Assembly (NCBI RefSeq): GCF_012516375.2
Contig: NZ_CP051204.2
Span: 6,634,001 to 6,698,000 of the forward strand
Reading direction: 5' to 3'
Length of the DNA: 64,000 nucleotides
DNA from: Chitinophaga oryzae
GTDB taxonomy: Bacteria > Bacteroidota > Bacteroidia > Chitinophagales > Chitinophagaceae
A model generated the notes under the pieces. That model was given only the letters and a program-made list of their open reading frames with translations. It did no database searches and had not been told where the DNA came from. Position numbers and translations under genes: made by a program. Positions 8,990-18,280 of this stretch are shown one piece after another (position 1 is the stretch's first letter; every line of letters begins with the position of its first letter).

Positions 8990-10078
8990 ATGAACACGAG
9001 ACGTATATGGGAACTGACGGCCCGGAAATTGGCCAATGAAGCTACTGCGGAAGAACTGCAGGAGCTGTTGGCGCTGCTACGTGACCATCCCGACGCAGAA
9101 ATGCCGGCCGGGCTGGTGGATGAGCTGTGGCAAAAGACTACGGCCGCCGCCAGTGAGGAAACCGCCATTGCTGCGCACGACCGGCACATCGGCCGGATGC
9201 AGGCCATGGGCATTCCTATCGGGCAGGCAACACCTGTTACCTACGGGGTGAAACCCGGAACTGTGGCCCTGCGGCCCCGCCGCCGCTATCTGTGGGCCGC
9301 CGCTGTTTCCACCGGCCTGTTGCTCTGTATGGGCGCCTGGTGGTGGACCTCCGCTAAAAAAAACAACGACGCTATCGCCAGCGAAGTAACTACGCGCAAC
9401 GGATCCCGCACCAGCATACAGCTGGCGGACGGAACACGGGTATGGCTAAACGCCGGAAGCAAACTCTCCTATAGTAAAGATTTTGGTAAAAATGACCGGA
9501 GCGTAACGCTCTCCGGGGAAGCTTTTTTTGATGTAGCCAAACAAGCAGACCGTCCGTTTGTTATTCATACGGAAACAATGGACATCAGGGTATTGGGAAC
9601 CCGCTTCAACGTACGGTCCTATCCGCAGGATAAAACCACCGAAGCCTCACTGATTACCGGTAGCATAGAAGCCATTGTAAAGCACAACGCCACCCGGATC
9701 ATTCTTAAACCCAGCGAAAAAATCGTGGTGTTGAACCAATTGCCCAAGGTAGTCCCGGCAACCAGGACTATGGCTGCGAAAGAAGAAAATCCGGTCACGC
9801 TCAGCCATGTTTCCTATTACGCAGCGCAAACCACTGCTATTACGGAAACTTCCTGGATGGACAACAAACTGGTGTTTAAAGATGAATCCTTTGCAACGCT
9901 GGCCCGGGAGATGGAACGGTTTTTCGGGGTAAAGGTGCGGTTCGACAATCCGCAACCGGAAACGCTTCGTTTTACCGGCATCTTCGAACAGGAAACTGTG
10001 CAGCAGGCGCTCAACGCATTACAACTGACCGCCGCATTCCGGTATGAGATACAAAATGACACCATCATTATCCACTGA
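8990..10078 (+). CDS. FecR-family anti-sigma factor with DUF4974 domain (glycan locus 1)
   Basis: A 362-residue inner-membrane protein. The N-terminal cytoplasmic part (1-95) would bind the sigma factor. A membrane helix lies near residues 98-118 (YLWAAAVSTGLLLCMGAWWW). The periplasmic FecR domain follows (VTTRNGSRTSIQLADGTRVW), and the C-terminal DUF4974-like domain (about 285-362) resembles an STN fold. It partners the upstream sigma factor and probably contacts the STN domain of the SusC at 10248. The family is clear; the interaction is inferred from gene order. Confidence 0.93.
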   Translation: MNTRRIWELTARKLANEATAEELQELLALLRDHPDAEMPAGLVDELWQKTTAAASEETAIAAHDRHIGRMQAMGIPIGQATPVTYGVKPGTVALRPRRRYLWAAAVSTGLLLCMGAWWWTSAKKNNDAIASEVTTRNGSRTSIQLADGTRVWLNAGSKLSYSKDFGKNDRSVTLSGEAFFDVAKQADRPFVIHTETMDIRVLGTRFNVRSYPQDKTTEASLITGSIEAIVKHNATRIILKPSEKIVVLNQLPKVVPATRTMAAKEENPVTLSHVSYYAAQTTAITETSWMDNKLVFKDESFATLAREMERFFGVKVRFDNPQPETLRFTGIFEQETVQQALNALQLTAAFRYEIQNDTIIIH

Positions 10079-10142
10079 ATAATATGACAACGTTATGAAC
10101 ACACACTTGTTAAACAGTTCCTGAACACCACCAAAACAAAAA

Positions 10143-10166
10143 CGGGAAATGCGCTAACATTTCCCG
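10143..10166 (+). terminator. Hairpin between fecR and susC, locus 1
   Basis: CGGGAAATG (10143-10151), loop CGCTAA, CATTTCCCG (10158-10166): a perfect 9-bp stem preceded by an A-rich run. There is no clear U-tract, so it may be an attenuator, a processing site or a weak terminator setting the regulator/transporter ratio. Locus 2 has a hairpin at the equivalent place. Confidence 0.6.
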
Positions 10167-10247
10167 CCAAAGATGCAGTCTTGTCCGGAAACTTGCCAGC
10201 ACGCTAAGCCGCAAGCTTCCATCACTTTCACCTCTAGATTTAAAAGT

Positions 10248-13200
10248 ATGAAAATATCGCTAGAATTTAGGGACAGGTATACCTATGCCCTGAAAAAAGC
10301 ACTTGTTATTATGAAACTCACCACGTTGTTATTGCTGGCGTGTTTTCTCCAGGTATCCGCCGCTGTTAAAGGGCAGGCTACCATCACCCTCAAGCTGAAG
10401 AAAGCGGAGATCGCACAGGTCCTGAGCAGTATTGAACAGCAGGGTAACTACCGCTTTCTGTACAATAACGCCCTGACCGAAATCAGAAGAAAAGTCAATG
10501 TAGACGTCACCAACTCGGGGCTGGACGCCGTGATGAACACGCTGTTCGCCGGCACGTCGCTGCGGTACAAACTGGTGGAAAACAACCTCGTGGTGATCAT
10601 GTCCCAGGAGGTGAAAGTTACCGGTAAAGTCACCAGCAAAAAAGACGGATCCCCTATTCCCGGCGCTACCATCGCTATAAAAGGCACCTCAAAGGGCGCC
10701 GTGACCGGCCCGGACGGTTCCTATAGCCTCACCGCTCCCGACAATGCCACGCTGGTCGTGAGCTTTATCGGCTTCACCTCCCAGGAGGTGCCGGTCAACA
10801 ACCGCCAGCAGATCGACATTGCACTGGAAGAATCGGTTAGCCAGATGCAACAGGTAGTGGTAGTAGGTTATGGTGTACAACGTAAAGTAGACATTACCGG
10901 TTCCATCTCCCAGGTAAAAGGCGAAGAAATCAGCAAACAACCGGTCACCAACGCGATGAGCGGCCTGCAAGGCAAAGTAGCCGGTGTACAGATTGTGAAC
11001 GATGGTAAACCCGGCGGCGCCCCTACCATTAAAATCCGTGGTACCGGCACCGTATACGGTTCCCCCAGCCCGTTATATGTAGTAGACGGAGTGTGGTATG
11101 ATGATATCTCTTTCCTTAACCCGGGCGATATCGAAAACATGAGCATCCTGAAAGACGCTTCCAGCGAAGCGATCTACGGTATGCGCGCTGCCAACGGCGT
11201 GGTGCTCATCACCACCAAAAAAGGCCGCTCCGGTAAAGCCAGCATCAACTATACCGGTTACGTAGGTATGCAGCGGGCCACCAATAAAGTAAAAATGGCT
11301 AATGGCAATGAATACGCCACCATTATCAATGAACTGAGCGCTATCAACAACAACGCGCTGCGGCTGGACCCCAACGCCTACGGCGCAGGTACGGATTGGT
11401 TTAAGCAGGAAATGCGCAATGCTTTTACCACCAACCATCAGTTATCTATCAACGGCGGCACCGAAAAATCTACCTATAACTTTTCACTGGGTTATATGAA
11501 ACAGGACGGTCTGATCAAAACCAACGACTTCTCCCGTATCACCGCCCGGCTGCAAAATGACTTCCAGGTATTTGAACCGTTGAAAATCGGATATACCGTA
11601 ACAGCAGCGGCCTATAACACGCATGACATTCCGGACGACTACTTCCTGCAGCTGTATACTTCCGCACCGGTAGTATCCGTATTCAATCCGGACGGCTCCT
11701 ACGGCGACCCGGACAAGCTAAACCTCGGTACAGGTGCCGGTAAAAACCCGCAGGCAACGCTGGATTTTTATGATCAGAAAACCCAACGCCGTGTGATTAC
11801 CGGTAGTGTGTACGCAGATCTCCGCTTCGCCAAACACTTTGTCCTCCATAGCAGCCTCGGTGGCGAGTACGGAGATAGTATTATCCGTAACTATACGCCA
11901 CAGTATCAGGCCACTACCAACCAGTTCAATAAAGTCAGCAGGCTGACCCGCACCACCGCTAACAGGCAAAACTGGATCGTGGAAAATACCCTCACATATG
12001 ATAATAAATTTGGGGACCATAGCCTGAAAGTACTGTTAGGGCAAGCTGCACAGCAACGTCGTTTTTACAAACTGATCGCCAGCGCCGACAACGTGCCCAA
12101 CAACAATGAAGGTACACGGTATCTGCGCCTCGGTAATATCGACGGCCGGTCTGTGACTGATGAAGGAGCCCTGATCAATATTGCTTCCTACTTCGGCCGT
12201 GTGAACTACGCTTACAAAGATAAATACCTGCTTACCGCCTCTATCCGTGCTGATGGCGCTTCTCAGTTCTCAGCAGGAGATCAGTGGGGTTACTTCCCTT
12301 CTGTAGGATTGGGCTGGGTACTGAGTGAAGAACCTTTTATCAAAAACACCGGCATTTTTGATAACCTGAAACTGCGCGGCAGCTGGGGCAGAGTGGGTAA
12401 CGCCTCCGTACCGCCCTCCATCTCGCAGCTTAGGATTACGCAGGATCCCTTCATGACGGCTATTTTTGGTGGCATCGTCAACACCGGGGCCAGCGTGAAT
12501 ACATTGGTTCCTCCAGTCCTTAACTGGGAGAAATCAGAAGGTATCGATGCGGGCATTGAAGCCAGCGTGTTAAAAAACAGGTTATATGTAGAAGCCGGTT
12601 TCTATAACAAGAAAACCCTGTCCTCCATCTTCCTGGTGCCCATTCTGATGTCCCTTGGTACCCAGGACTCCAAGATGCTGGCCAATCAGGCCACGTTCAG
12701 GAACCAGGGCTGGGAATTTGCAGCCAACTGGAAAGACGAGACAGCCGGCGGCTTCGGCTACGCCATCGGTGGTAACTTTAGCATCAACAACAATAAAGTC
12801 AGCGAAGTGAATACCGGCGCAACTCCGATATACGACGGTGGTGGCGCCTCCACCGGTGGTGCGCTGCTCACCCGTACCATCGTAGGTCAACCGATCGGAC
12901 AGTATTACGGTTACGTGGTAGAAGGAGTCTTCCAAAACACTACAGAAGTAGCTGCTTCTGCTCAGAAAAGTGCGAAGCCCGGTGATTTCAGGTATCGCGA
13001 TGTCAACAACGATGGCAAGATTGATGCGTTGGACCGGGTACCCATCGGTAATCCCAATCCCAAATTCACCTATGGTTTCAATACCAGCTTCAACTATAAA
13101 AACTTTGATCTGGCACTGGAATTCCAGGGCGTAGCCGGTGTGGATGTTTACAATGCTAACATGGCACTGCGTTTCGGCAACGAAAACTTCACCAAGGAGT

Positions 13201-13541
13201 TCTTTGACAACCGCTGGCATGGCGAAGGCACCTCCAACACCTATCCTTCTGCAAACGTGGGCGGCGGCCAGAACTATCTGCCTAATACCTTCTTTGTGGA
13301 AAGCGGCTCTTATTTCCGTGTCCGGAATATACAGCTGGGTTACACCATGCCGAAGACCATCGCTAACCGCTGGGGGATGCAGAACCTGCGCTTCTTTGCC
13401 AGTGCACAAAATGCATTCAACTTCTTCAAGTACCGTGGTTTCTCACCGGAAATCGGCGGCACACCAACCAATCAGGGTATCGACAAAGCCGTTTATCCCT
13501 TGTATGCCACCTACAATTTCGGTGTAAATGTGACCTTCTAA
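10248..13541 (+). CDS. SusC/RagA-family TonB-dependent glycan transporter with STN domain (locus 1)
   Basis: About 1,097 residues. The start at 10248 gives the short basic leader MKISLEFRDRYTYALKKALV in front of the signal peptide that begins at MKLTTLLLLACF (10311, an alternative start). After cleavage come an STN signalling domain (ITLKLKKAEIAQVLSSIEQQ...), a carboxypeptidase-regulatory-like beta-sandwich (VTGKVTSKKDGSPIPGATIA), a TonB-box-like stretch (QQVVVVGYG), the plug, and the 22-strand barrel ending in an aromatic residue. With SusD it imports oligosaccharides across the outer membrane. The STN domain links it to the upstream FecR/sigma pair. Confidence 0.95.
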   Translation: MKISLEFRDRYTYALKKALVIMKLTTLLLLACFLQVSAAVKGQATITLKLKKAEIAQVLSSIEQQGNYRFLYNNALTEIRRKVNVDVTNSGLDAVMNTLFAGTSLRYKLVENNLVVIMSQEVKVTGKVTSKKDGSPIPGATIAIKGTSKGAVTGPDGSYSLTAPDNATLVVSFIGFTSQEVPVNNRQQIDIALEESVSQMQQVVVVGYGVQRKVDITGSISQVKGEEISKQPVTNAMSGLQGKVAGVQIVNDGKPGGAPTIKIRGTGTVYGSPSPLYVVDGVWYDDISFLNPGDIENMSILKDASSEAIYGMRAANGVVLITTKKGRSGKASINYTGYVGMQRATNKVKMANGNEYATIINELSAINNNALRLDPNAYGAGTDWFKQEMRNAFTTNHQLSINGGTEKSTYNFSLGYMKQDGLIKTNDFSRITARLQNDFQVFEPLKIGYTVTAAAYNTHDIPDDYFLQLYTSAPVVSVFNPDGSYGDPDKLNLGTGAGKNPQATLDFYDQKTQRRVITGSVYADLRFAKHFVLHSSLGGEYGDSIIRNYTPQYQATTNQFNKVSRLTRTTANRQNWIVENTLTYDNKFGDHSLKVLLGQAAQQRRFYKLIASADNVPNNNEGTRYLRLGNIDGRSVTDEGALINIASYFGRVNYAYKDKYLLTASIRADGASQFSAGDQWGYFPSVGLGWVLSEEPFIKNTGIFDNLKLRGSWGRVGNASVPPSISQLRITQDPFMTAIFGGIVNTGASVNTLVPPVLNWEKSEGIDAGIEASVLKNRLYVEAGFYNKKTLSSIFLVPILMSLGTQDSKMLANQATFRNQGWEFAANWKDETAGGFGYAIGGNFSINNNKVSEVNTGATPIYDGGGASTGGALLTRTIVGQPIGQYYGYVVEGVFQNTTEVAASAQKSAKPGDFRYRDVNNDGKIDALDRVPIGNPNPKFTYGFNTSFNYKNFDLALEFQGVAGVDVYNANMALRFGNENFTKEFFDNRWHGEGTSNTYPSANVGGGQNYLPNTFFVESGSYFRVRNIQLGYTMPKTIANRWGMQNLRFFASAQNAFNFFKYRGFSPEIGGTPTNQGIDKAVYPLYATYNFGVNVTF

Positions 13542-13558
13542 TTTAAATGATGACGACC

Positions 13559-15043
13559 ATGAAAAGAAATCACCCACTACATATAAAACGTATCACCGGC
13601 TACGCCCTGCCGGTATTGCTGGCCCTTACTGCCGGCTGCGGAAAGAGCTTTCTGAATGTAGACCCGCAAGGTCAGCAACCTGCACAGGAATTCTGGACGT
13701 CTGAAGGCGACGCCACCAAAGCCGTGAACGCTATGTATGCCAACCTGCACGAATGGCGGCAGGTAGGCTTTGCCGCACTCGCTGTAGAAGACCTTGGCTC
13801 TGAAGAAACCGAAAAAGGCAGTGATCCCAACGATGCCAGCTTCCTGAGCGACTTCGATTATTTCAGGGTCACCGCATCCGACGGCCAGGTGGCCGACTTC
13901 TGGAGAGGACAATACCAGGAAATCAATTTCTGTAATCAGGTACTGGACAATGTCCCCAACATCAAAATGGATGATGCCCTGAAAAACCGCTACCTCGCGG
14001 AAGCCAAGTTTATCCGCGCATACGCTTATTTCCGGCTGGTGCGGGCCTACGGCGATGTGCCACTCCGCCTGCATGTACCTAAAGGTCCGGAGGAATACAA
14101 CATTCCCCGCGCGCCTAAAGCGGAAGTATGGGCCGCCATCGAAAAAGACCTGACAGAAGCTGCTGCCGTACTGCCTCCCGGCTATGATGCTGCCAACGCA
14201 GGACGCGCCACCAAAGGCGCCGCACTGGCCTTACACGCTAAAGTGGCCATGTACCAGAAGAAATGGCAGGATGTGCTCACCTTCACCAACCAGGTGGCCG
14301 GCCTGGGTTACAGCCTGTTCCCGGACTATCACAAATTGTTCCGCGTAGCCAATGAAAACTCCGTGGAATCCGTCTTCGAAATACAGTGTATGACCATTGT
14401 CGGCAACAAAGACGCCTCCAACTCCCAGTACTCTCAGATACAGGGCGTGAAGAGCCAGCCCGGTGGCGGCTGGGGCTTCAACACCCCTACACAGGCGCTG
14501 GTGGATGCTTATGAGCCTGGAGATCCCCGTAAAAACTCCACGATCCTCTTCAGAGGCACTAAAACCATTGAAGGCGATAGTATTAAATACGCTGGTGTAA
14601 ACCGCCGTTTTAATTATAAATCCTACGTGCCCTTCACCCAGTGGGTACCCGGCTACAACGAAGGCGCCGATCAGAACGTACGCGTAATCCGTTATGCCGA
14701 AGTACTGCTCATGAACGCCGAAGCAGCCAACGAACTGGGCAACAGCGGTCAGGCACGGACCTCTCTCAACGCCGTAAGGGCCCGCGCCCGCGGTGGCAAC
14801 AACGGCGTTCTGCCTGATGTGACCACCGCCGATCAGGCACAGCTCCGCCAGGCCATTTACCACGAAAGACAGATAGAACTGGCCATGGAACGCGATCGTT
14901 TCTTCGACGTTATCCGCCAGGGAAGAGGCGCACAGGTGTTCGGACCGATGGGCTTCAAGGCAGGTAAAAATGAACTGATGCCGATCCCCCAAACCGAGAT
15001 CGACCTCAGTGACAACAAACTGACCCAGAACCCGGGTTACTAA
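13559..15043 (+). CDS. SusD/RagB-family glycan-binding lipoprotein (locus 1)
   Basis: A lipoprotein of about 494 residues that caps the SusC channel and captures glycan at the cell surface. The signal peptide ends in a lipobox-like TAGC, followed by KSFLNVDPQGQQPAQEFWTS, a typical SusD N-terminus. TPR-like helices and the C-terminal motif (RYAEVLLMNAEAANELG, then HERQIELAMERDRFFDVIRQ) are clear. An ATG 12 bp upstream (13547) is an alternative start. It follows susC by 5-17 bp. Glycan specificity must come from the adjacent enzymes. Confidence 0.95.
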   Translation: MKRNHPLHIKRITGYALPVLLALTAGCGKSFLNVDPQGQQPAQEFWTSEGDATKAVNAMYANLHEWRQVGFAALAVEDLGSEETEKGSDPNDASFLSDFDYFRVTASDGQVADFWRGQYQEINFCNQVLDNVPNIKMDDALKNRYLAEAKFIRAYAYFRLVRAYGDVPLRLHVPKGPEEYNIPRAPKAEVWAAIEKDLTEAAAVLPPGYDAANAGRATKGAALALHAKVAMYQKKWQDVLTFTNQVAGLGYSLFPDYHKLFRVANENSVESVFEIQCMTIVGNKDASNSQYSQIQGVKSQPGGGWGFNTPTQALVDAYEPGDPRKNSTILFRGTKTIEGDSIKYAGVNRRFNYKSYVPFTQWVPGYNEGADQNVRVIRYAEVLLMNAEAANELGNSGQARTSLNAVRARARGGNNGVLPDVTTADQAQLRQAIYHERQIELAMERDRFFDVIRQGRGAQVFGPMGFKAGKNELMPIPQTEIDLSDNKLTQNPGY

Positions 15044-15060
15044 ACAACAGTCTGGATGCT

Positions 15061-16401
15061 ATGAAACAATGCACAACGATGATATGCCTGATATGCCTGC
15101 TCGCCTTTGGCGGGCAGGCGCAGGTAAAACAACAAACTATCAAAGCCGATCTGCAGATCCGGCAAAACCTGACAGACAGCGCCCTGCTGGACCTCGTTCA
15201 GAAACAAACCTTCCGCTACTTCTGGGACTATGCCCACCCCGTTTCCGGGATGGCACGCGAACGCAGCAACAAATCATTTGACTACGGCGATGAAGTAGTG
15301 ACCACCGGCGGCACCGGCTTCGGCATAATGGCCATCGTGGTCGCCACCGAAAGAGGCTGGATCACCCGCGAGGCAGCCGTGGAACGTTTACTCAAAATGG
15401 TCGGTTTCCTCCGCAAGGCAGACGCCTATCACGGCATTTTCCCCCACTGGCTCAACGGCGCCACCGGCAAAACCATCCCCTTCGGCCGCAAGGACGACGG
15501 AGGCGACCTCGTAGAGACATCCTTCCTCTTCGAAGGCCTGCTCACCGCCCGCCAGTATTTTGACCGCAGCACTCCCAAAGAAGAAGAACTGCGGAATAAA
15601 ATCAACTGGACATGGAGAGAAGCAGAATGGGACTGGTACACACGGGACGGACGCAACGTCCTTTACTGGCACTGGAGCCCCAACAACGGCTGGAGCATGA
15701 ACCACGAAATCAGAGGATGGAACGAATGCCTGATTACCTATGTGCTGTCTGCCTCGTCACCTACCTACGCCATACCATCCTCCGTATATCACCAGGGATG
15801 GGCCAACAACTTCTACTTCCGCAACGACCGCACCTTCTTCGGCATCAAACTGCCGCTGGGCATGGATTACGGCGGCCCGCTGTTCTTTACCCACTATTCT
15901 TTTCTCGGTCTTGATCCCCGCGGATTAAAAGACCGTTATGCCGACTACTGGGAACAGAACACCAAACACACGCTCATCAACCGTGAATACTGCATACAAA
16001 ATCCGAAAGGGTTCAAAGGCTATGGCGCCAACGCCTGGGGCCTGACCGCCAGCGACACCTATAACGGTTACGACGCACACTCTCCCGAAAACGACCACGG
16101 CACCATCACGCCTACCGCCGCCCTGTCCTCATTCCCTTATACACCGGAATATTCCATGCAGGCGCTCAAACATTTTTACTACCAGCTGGGCAATAAAATC
16201 TGGAGTGAATACGGCTTTACAGACGCATTCAACGAAACACAGCAATGGTACGCCAAATCACATCTCGCCATCGATCAGGGCCCTATCGTCGTTATGATAG
16301 AAAACTACCGCAGCGGGTTGTTATGGAAACTGTTTATGAGCTGCCCTGAAGTACAGACAGGATTAAAAAAACTGGACTTTACCAGTCCGCATATGAAATA
16401 A
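15061..16401 (+). CDS. Secreted GH144-like endo-beta-1,2-glucanase candidate (glycoamylase-fold protein)
   Basis: A 446-residue secreted or periplasmic enzyme with a signal peptide ending near AFGGQAQ. It has the hallmarks of the 'glucoamylase family' domain (PF10091): FRYFWDYAHPVSGMARERS, NNGWSMNHEIRGWNECLITY, GGPLFFTHYSFLGLDPRGL, NDHGTITPTAALSSFPYTPE and IDQGPIVVMIENYRSGLLW. The founding endo-beta-1,2-glucanase of GH144, CpSGL, is from Chitinophaga arvensicola, and length and domain limits agree. It lies 17 bp after susD. I infer that locus 1 degrades beta-1,2-glucan or a related glucan; related families also use this fold, so the specificity is not proven. Confidence 0.78.
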   Translation: MKQCTTMICLICLLAFGGQAQVKQQTIKADLQIRQNLTDSALLDLVQKQTFRYFWDYAHPVSGMARERSNKSFDYGDEVVTTGGTGFGIMAIVVATERGWITREAAVERLLKMVGFLRKADAYHGIFPHWLNGATGKTIPFGRKDDGGDLVETSFLFEGLLTARQYFDRSTPKEEELRNKINWTWREAEWDWYTRDGRNVLYWHWSPNNGWSMNHEIRGWNECLITYVLSASSPTYAIPSSVYHQGWANNFYFRNDRTFFGIKLPLGMDYGGPLFFTHYSFLGLDPRGLKDRYADYWEQNTKHTLINREYCIQNPKGFKGYGANAWGLTASDTYNGYDAHSPENDHGTITPTAALSSFPYTPEYSMQALKHFYYQLGNKIWSEYGFTDAFNETQQWYAKSHLAIDQGPIVVMIENYRSGLLWKLFMSCPEVQTGLKKLDFTSPHMK

Positions 16402-16407
16402 ACGGTC

Positions 16408-18165
16408 ATGCTGAATTTACCTCGTATACTGACAGTGCTGCTGTCATGCCTGTTATCATTGCCGGCCTACACACAACAAACCACTTATTGTAATCCGATC
16501 AATGTGGACTACGGCTACTGTCCCATTCCCAATTTCACGGAATGGGGCAAACACAGGGCTACCGCCGACCCGGTGATCGTGAACTACAAAGGGGACTTTT
16601 ATCTTTTCTCCACCAACCAGTGGGGATACTGGTGGAGCCCAGACCTCAGCCAGTGGCATTTTGTATCGCGTAAGTTCCTCAAGCCCTGGCACAAAGTATA
16701 TGATGAACTGTGCGCTCCCGCTGTATGGGTAATGGGTGATACCATGATGGTATTCGGTTCTACCTATAGCAGTAATTTTCCTATCTGGATGAGCACCGAT
16801 CCTAAAGGCAATCAATGGAAAGAGGCGGTGGACTCTTTCGCCGCCGGCGGCTGGGACCCGGCTTTTTTCCTGGACGACGATGGTAAGCTGTACCAGTACA
16901 ACGGCAGCAGCAACCGCTATCCGCTGTACGGCGGAGAAGTGGACCGTAAAACATTACAACTGAAAGGCGCCCGTAAAGAGCTGTACATGCTGGAAGACTA
17001 TCGTTATGGCTGGCAGCGTTTCGGGGAATACATGGACAATACTTTCCTCGACCCGTTTATCGAAGGCGCCTGGATGACCAAACATAACGGCAAATACTAC
17101 CTGCAATACGGTGCTCCCGGAACAGAGTTCAGCGGTTATTCCGACGGGGTGGTGGTGTCCGACCACCCGCTGGGCCCTTTCCAGCCGCAGGCCCACAACC
17201 CTTTCTCCTTCAAACCCGGAGGCTTCGCCCGCGGCGCAGGCCATGGCGCCACCTTCCAGGACAACAAAGGCAACTGGTGGCATGTGTCTTCCATGGTCAT
17301 CGCGGTAAAAAACAGCTTTGAAAGAAGGCTCGGTTTCTGGCCCGCCGGTTTCGACAAAGATGACCTGCTCTATTGCAACACTGCTTTCGGAGACTATCCC
17401 CATTATCTCAACAGGGGCAGCAATACCAACTCCTTCGAAACCGACAGCCGCTCCTTTACCGGATGGATGTTGTTGAACTACAACAAACCGGTGACCGTTT
17501 CCTCTACGCTGGGAGGGTATCTTCCCAACAATGCCGTGGATGAAAACATCAAAACCTACTGGAGCGCCGCTAGCGGCAACAAAGGAGAATGGTTGCAGAG
17601 CGACCTTGGTGAAGTAAGCACCGTCCACGCCGTACAGATCAACTACGCCGATCAGGATGCGCCATTCCTCGGCAAACAGACCGATATCTATCATCAATAC
17701 CTGCTCTACTACTCCCTGGATGGAAAAAAATGGCAGGTAATGGCCGATAAAAGCAACAACCGTACAGATGTACCGCATGATTACGTTGAACTTCCCCGTC
17801 CTGTAAAAGCCCGGTACGTCAAACTGGTGAACGTTCATATGCCGGGCGGTAAATTCGCCGTCAGCGGACTGCGGGTATTCGGCAAAGGCAACGGCCCCGC
17901 ACCCGATTCCGTCAAATCGTTCGTAGTGCTCCGCACGGAAAAGGATAAACGCAGCGCCTGGATCAAATGGCAACCGGTAGATAATGCCTATGCCTACAAT
18001 ATCTATTTTGGCATTGCCCCGGATAAACTGTACAACTGTATCATGGTACACAATGCCAACGACTATTTCTTCAAAGGGATGGATAAGGAACTACCGTACT
18101 ACTATAGTATAGAAGCAATCAATGAGAACGGGGTTTCCGTGCGGACAGCACCCATTAAAATTTAG
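16408..18165 (+). CDS. GH43-like glycoside hydrolase with discoidin (F5/8C) and Fn3-like domains
   Basis: A 585-residue secreted protein 6 bp after the GH144-like gene. After a signal peptide (cleavage near PAYTQ) residues about 30-345 form a five-bladed-propeller GH43-like domain. The likely catalytic triad is Asp54 (TADPVIV), Asp150 (GGWDPAFF) and Glu219 (FIEGAW). Residues about 358-492 are an F5/8C-type carbohydrate-binding domain, and 500-585 an Fn3-like module. GH43 enzymes act on arabinose-, xylose- or galactose-containing glycans, so the substrate may be a decorated glucan. The TAG stop lies within the left arm of a 55-bp inverted repeat. Confidence 0.82.
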   Translation: MLNLPRILTVLLSCLLSLPAYTQQTTYCNPINVDYGYCPIPNFTEWGKHRATADPVIVNYKGDFYLFSTNQWGYWWSPDLSQWHFVSRKFLKPWHKVYDELCAPAVWVMGDTMMVFGSTYSSNFPIWMSTDPKGNQWKEAVDSFAAGGWDPAFFLDDDGKLYQYNGSSNRYPLYGGEVDRKTLQLKGARKELYMLEDYRYGWQRFGEYMDNTFLDPFIEGAWMTKHNGKYYLQYGAPGTEFSGYSDGVVVSDHPLGPFQPQAHNPFSFKPGGFARGAGHGATFQDNKGNWWHVSSMVIAVKNSFERRLGFWPAGFDKDDLLYCNTAFGDYPHYLNRGSNTNSFETDSRSFTGWMLLNYNKPVTVSSTLGGYLPNNAVDENIKTYWSAASGNKGEWLQSDLGEVSTVHAVQINYADQDAPFLGKQTDIYHQYLLYYSLDGKKWQVMADKSNNRTDVPHDYVELPRPVKARYVKLVNVHMPGGKFAVSGLRVFGKGNGPAPDSVKSFVVLRTEKDKRSAWIKWQPVDNAYAYNIYFGIAPDKLYNCIMVHNANDYFFKGMDKELPYYYSIEAINENGVSVRTAPIKI

Positions 18166-18280
18166 GGATTTTCTGATTTACGAATTTACGAATTTAAAAA
18201 ATGCAGCGGAGATCATACCAGATGGTCTCCGCTGCATTTTTTAAATTCGTAAATTCGTAAATCAGAAAATCCCTAAATTT
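18158..18280. repeat. 55-bp perfect inverted repeat at a convergent junction, ATTT octads
   Basis: Positions 18158-18212 are the exact reverse complement of 18226-18280, with a 13-nt loop. (G/A)ATTT units start at 18167, 18175, 18183 and 18191, exactly 8 bp apart. The inner stem is GC-richer (ATGCAGCGGAGA). The left arm contains the TAG stop of the GH43 gene, and the right arm overlaps the TAA of ecotin. It probably acts as a bidirectional terminator. Confidence 0.9.

Noticed and set aside
10173..10247. Upstream start for the locus 1 SusC
   Set aside because: The extra 25 residues are Cys/Pro-rich and unlike any leader, and they lie close to the hairpin; 10248 or 10311 fits better.
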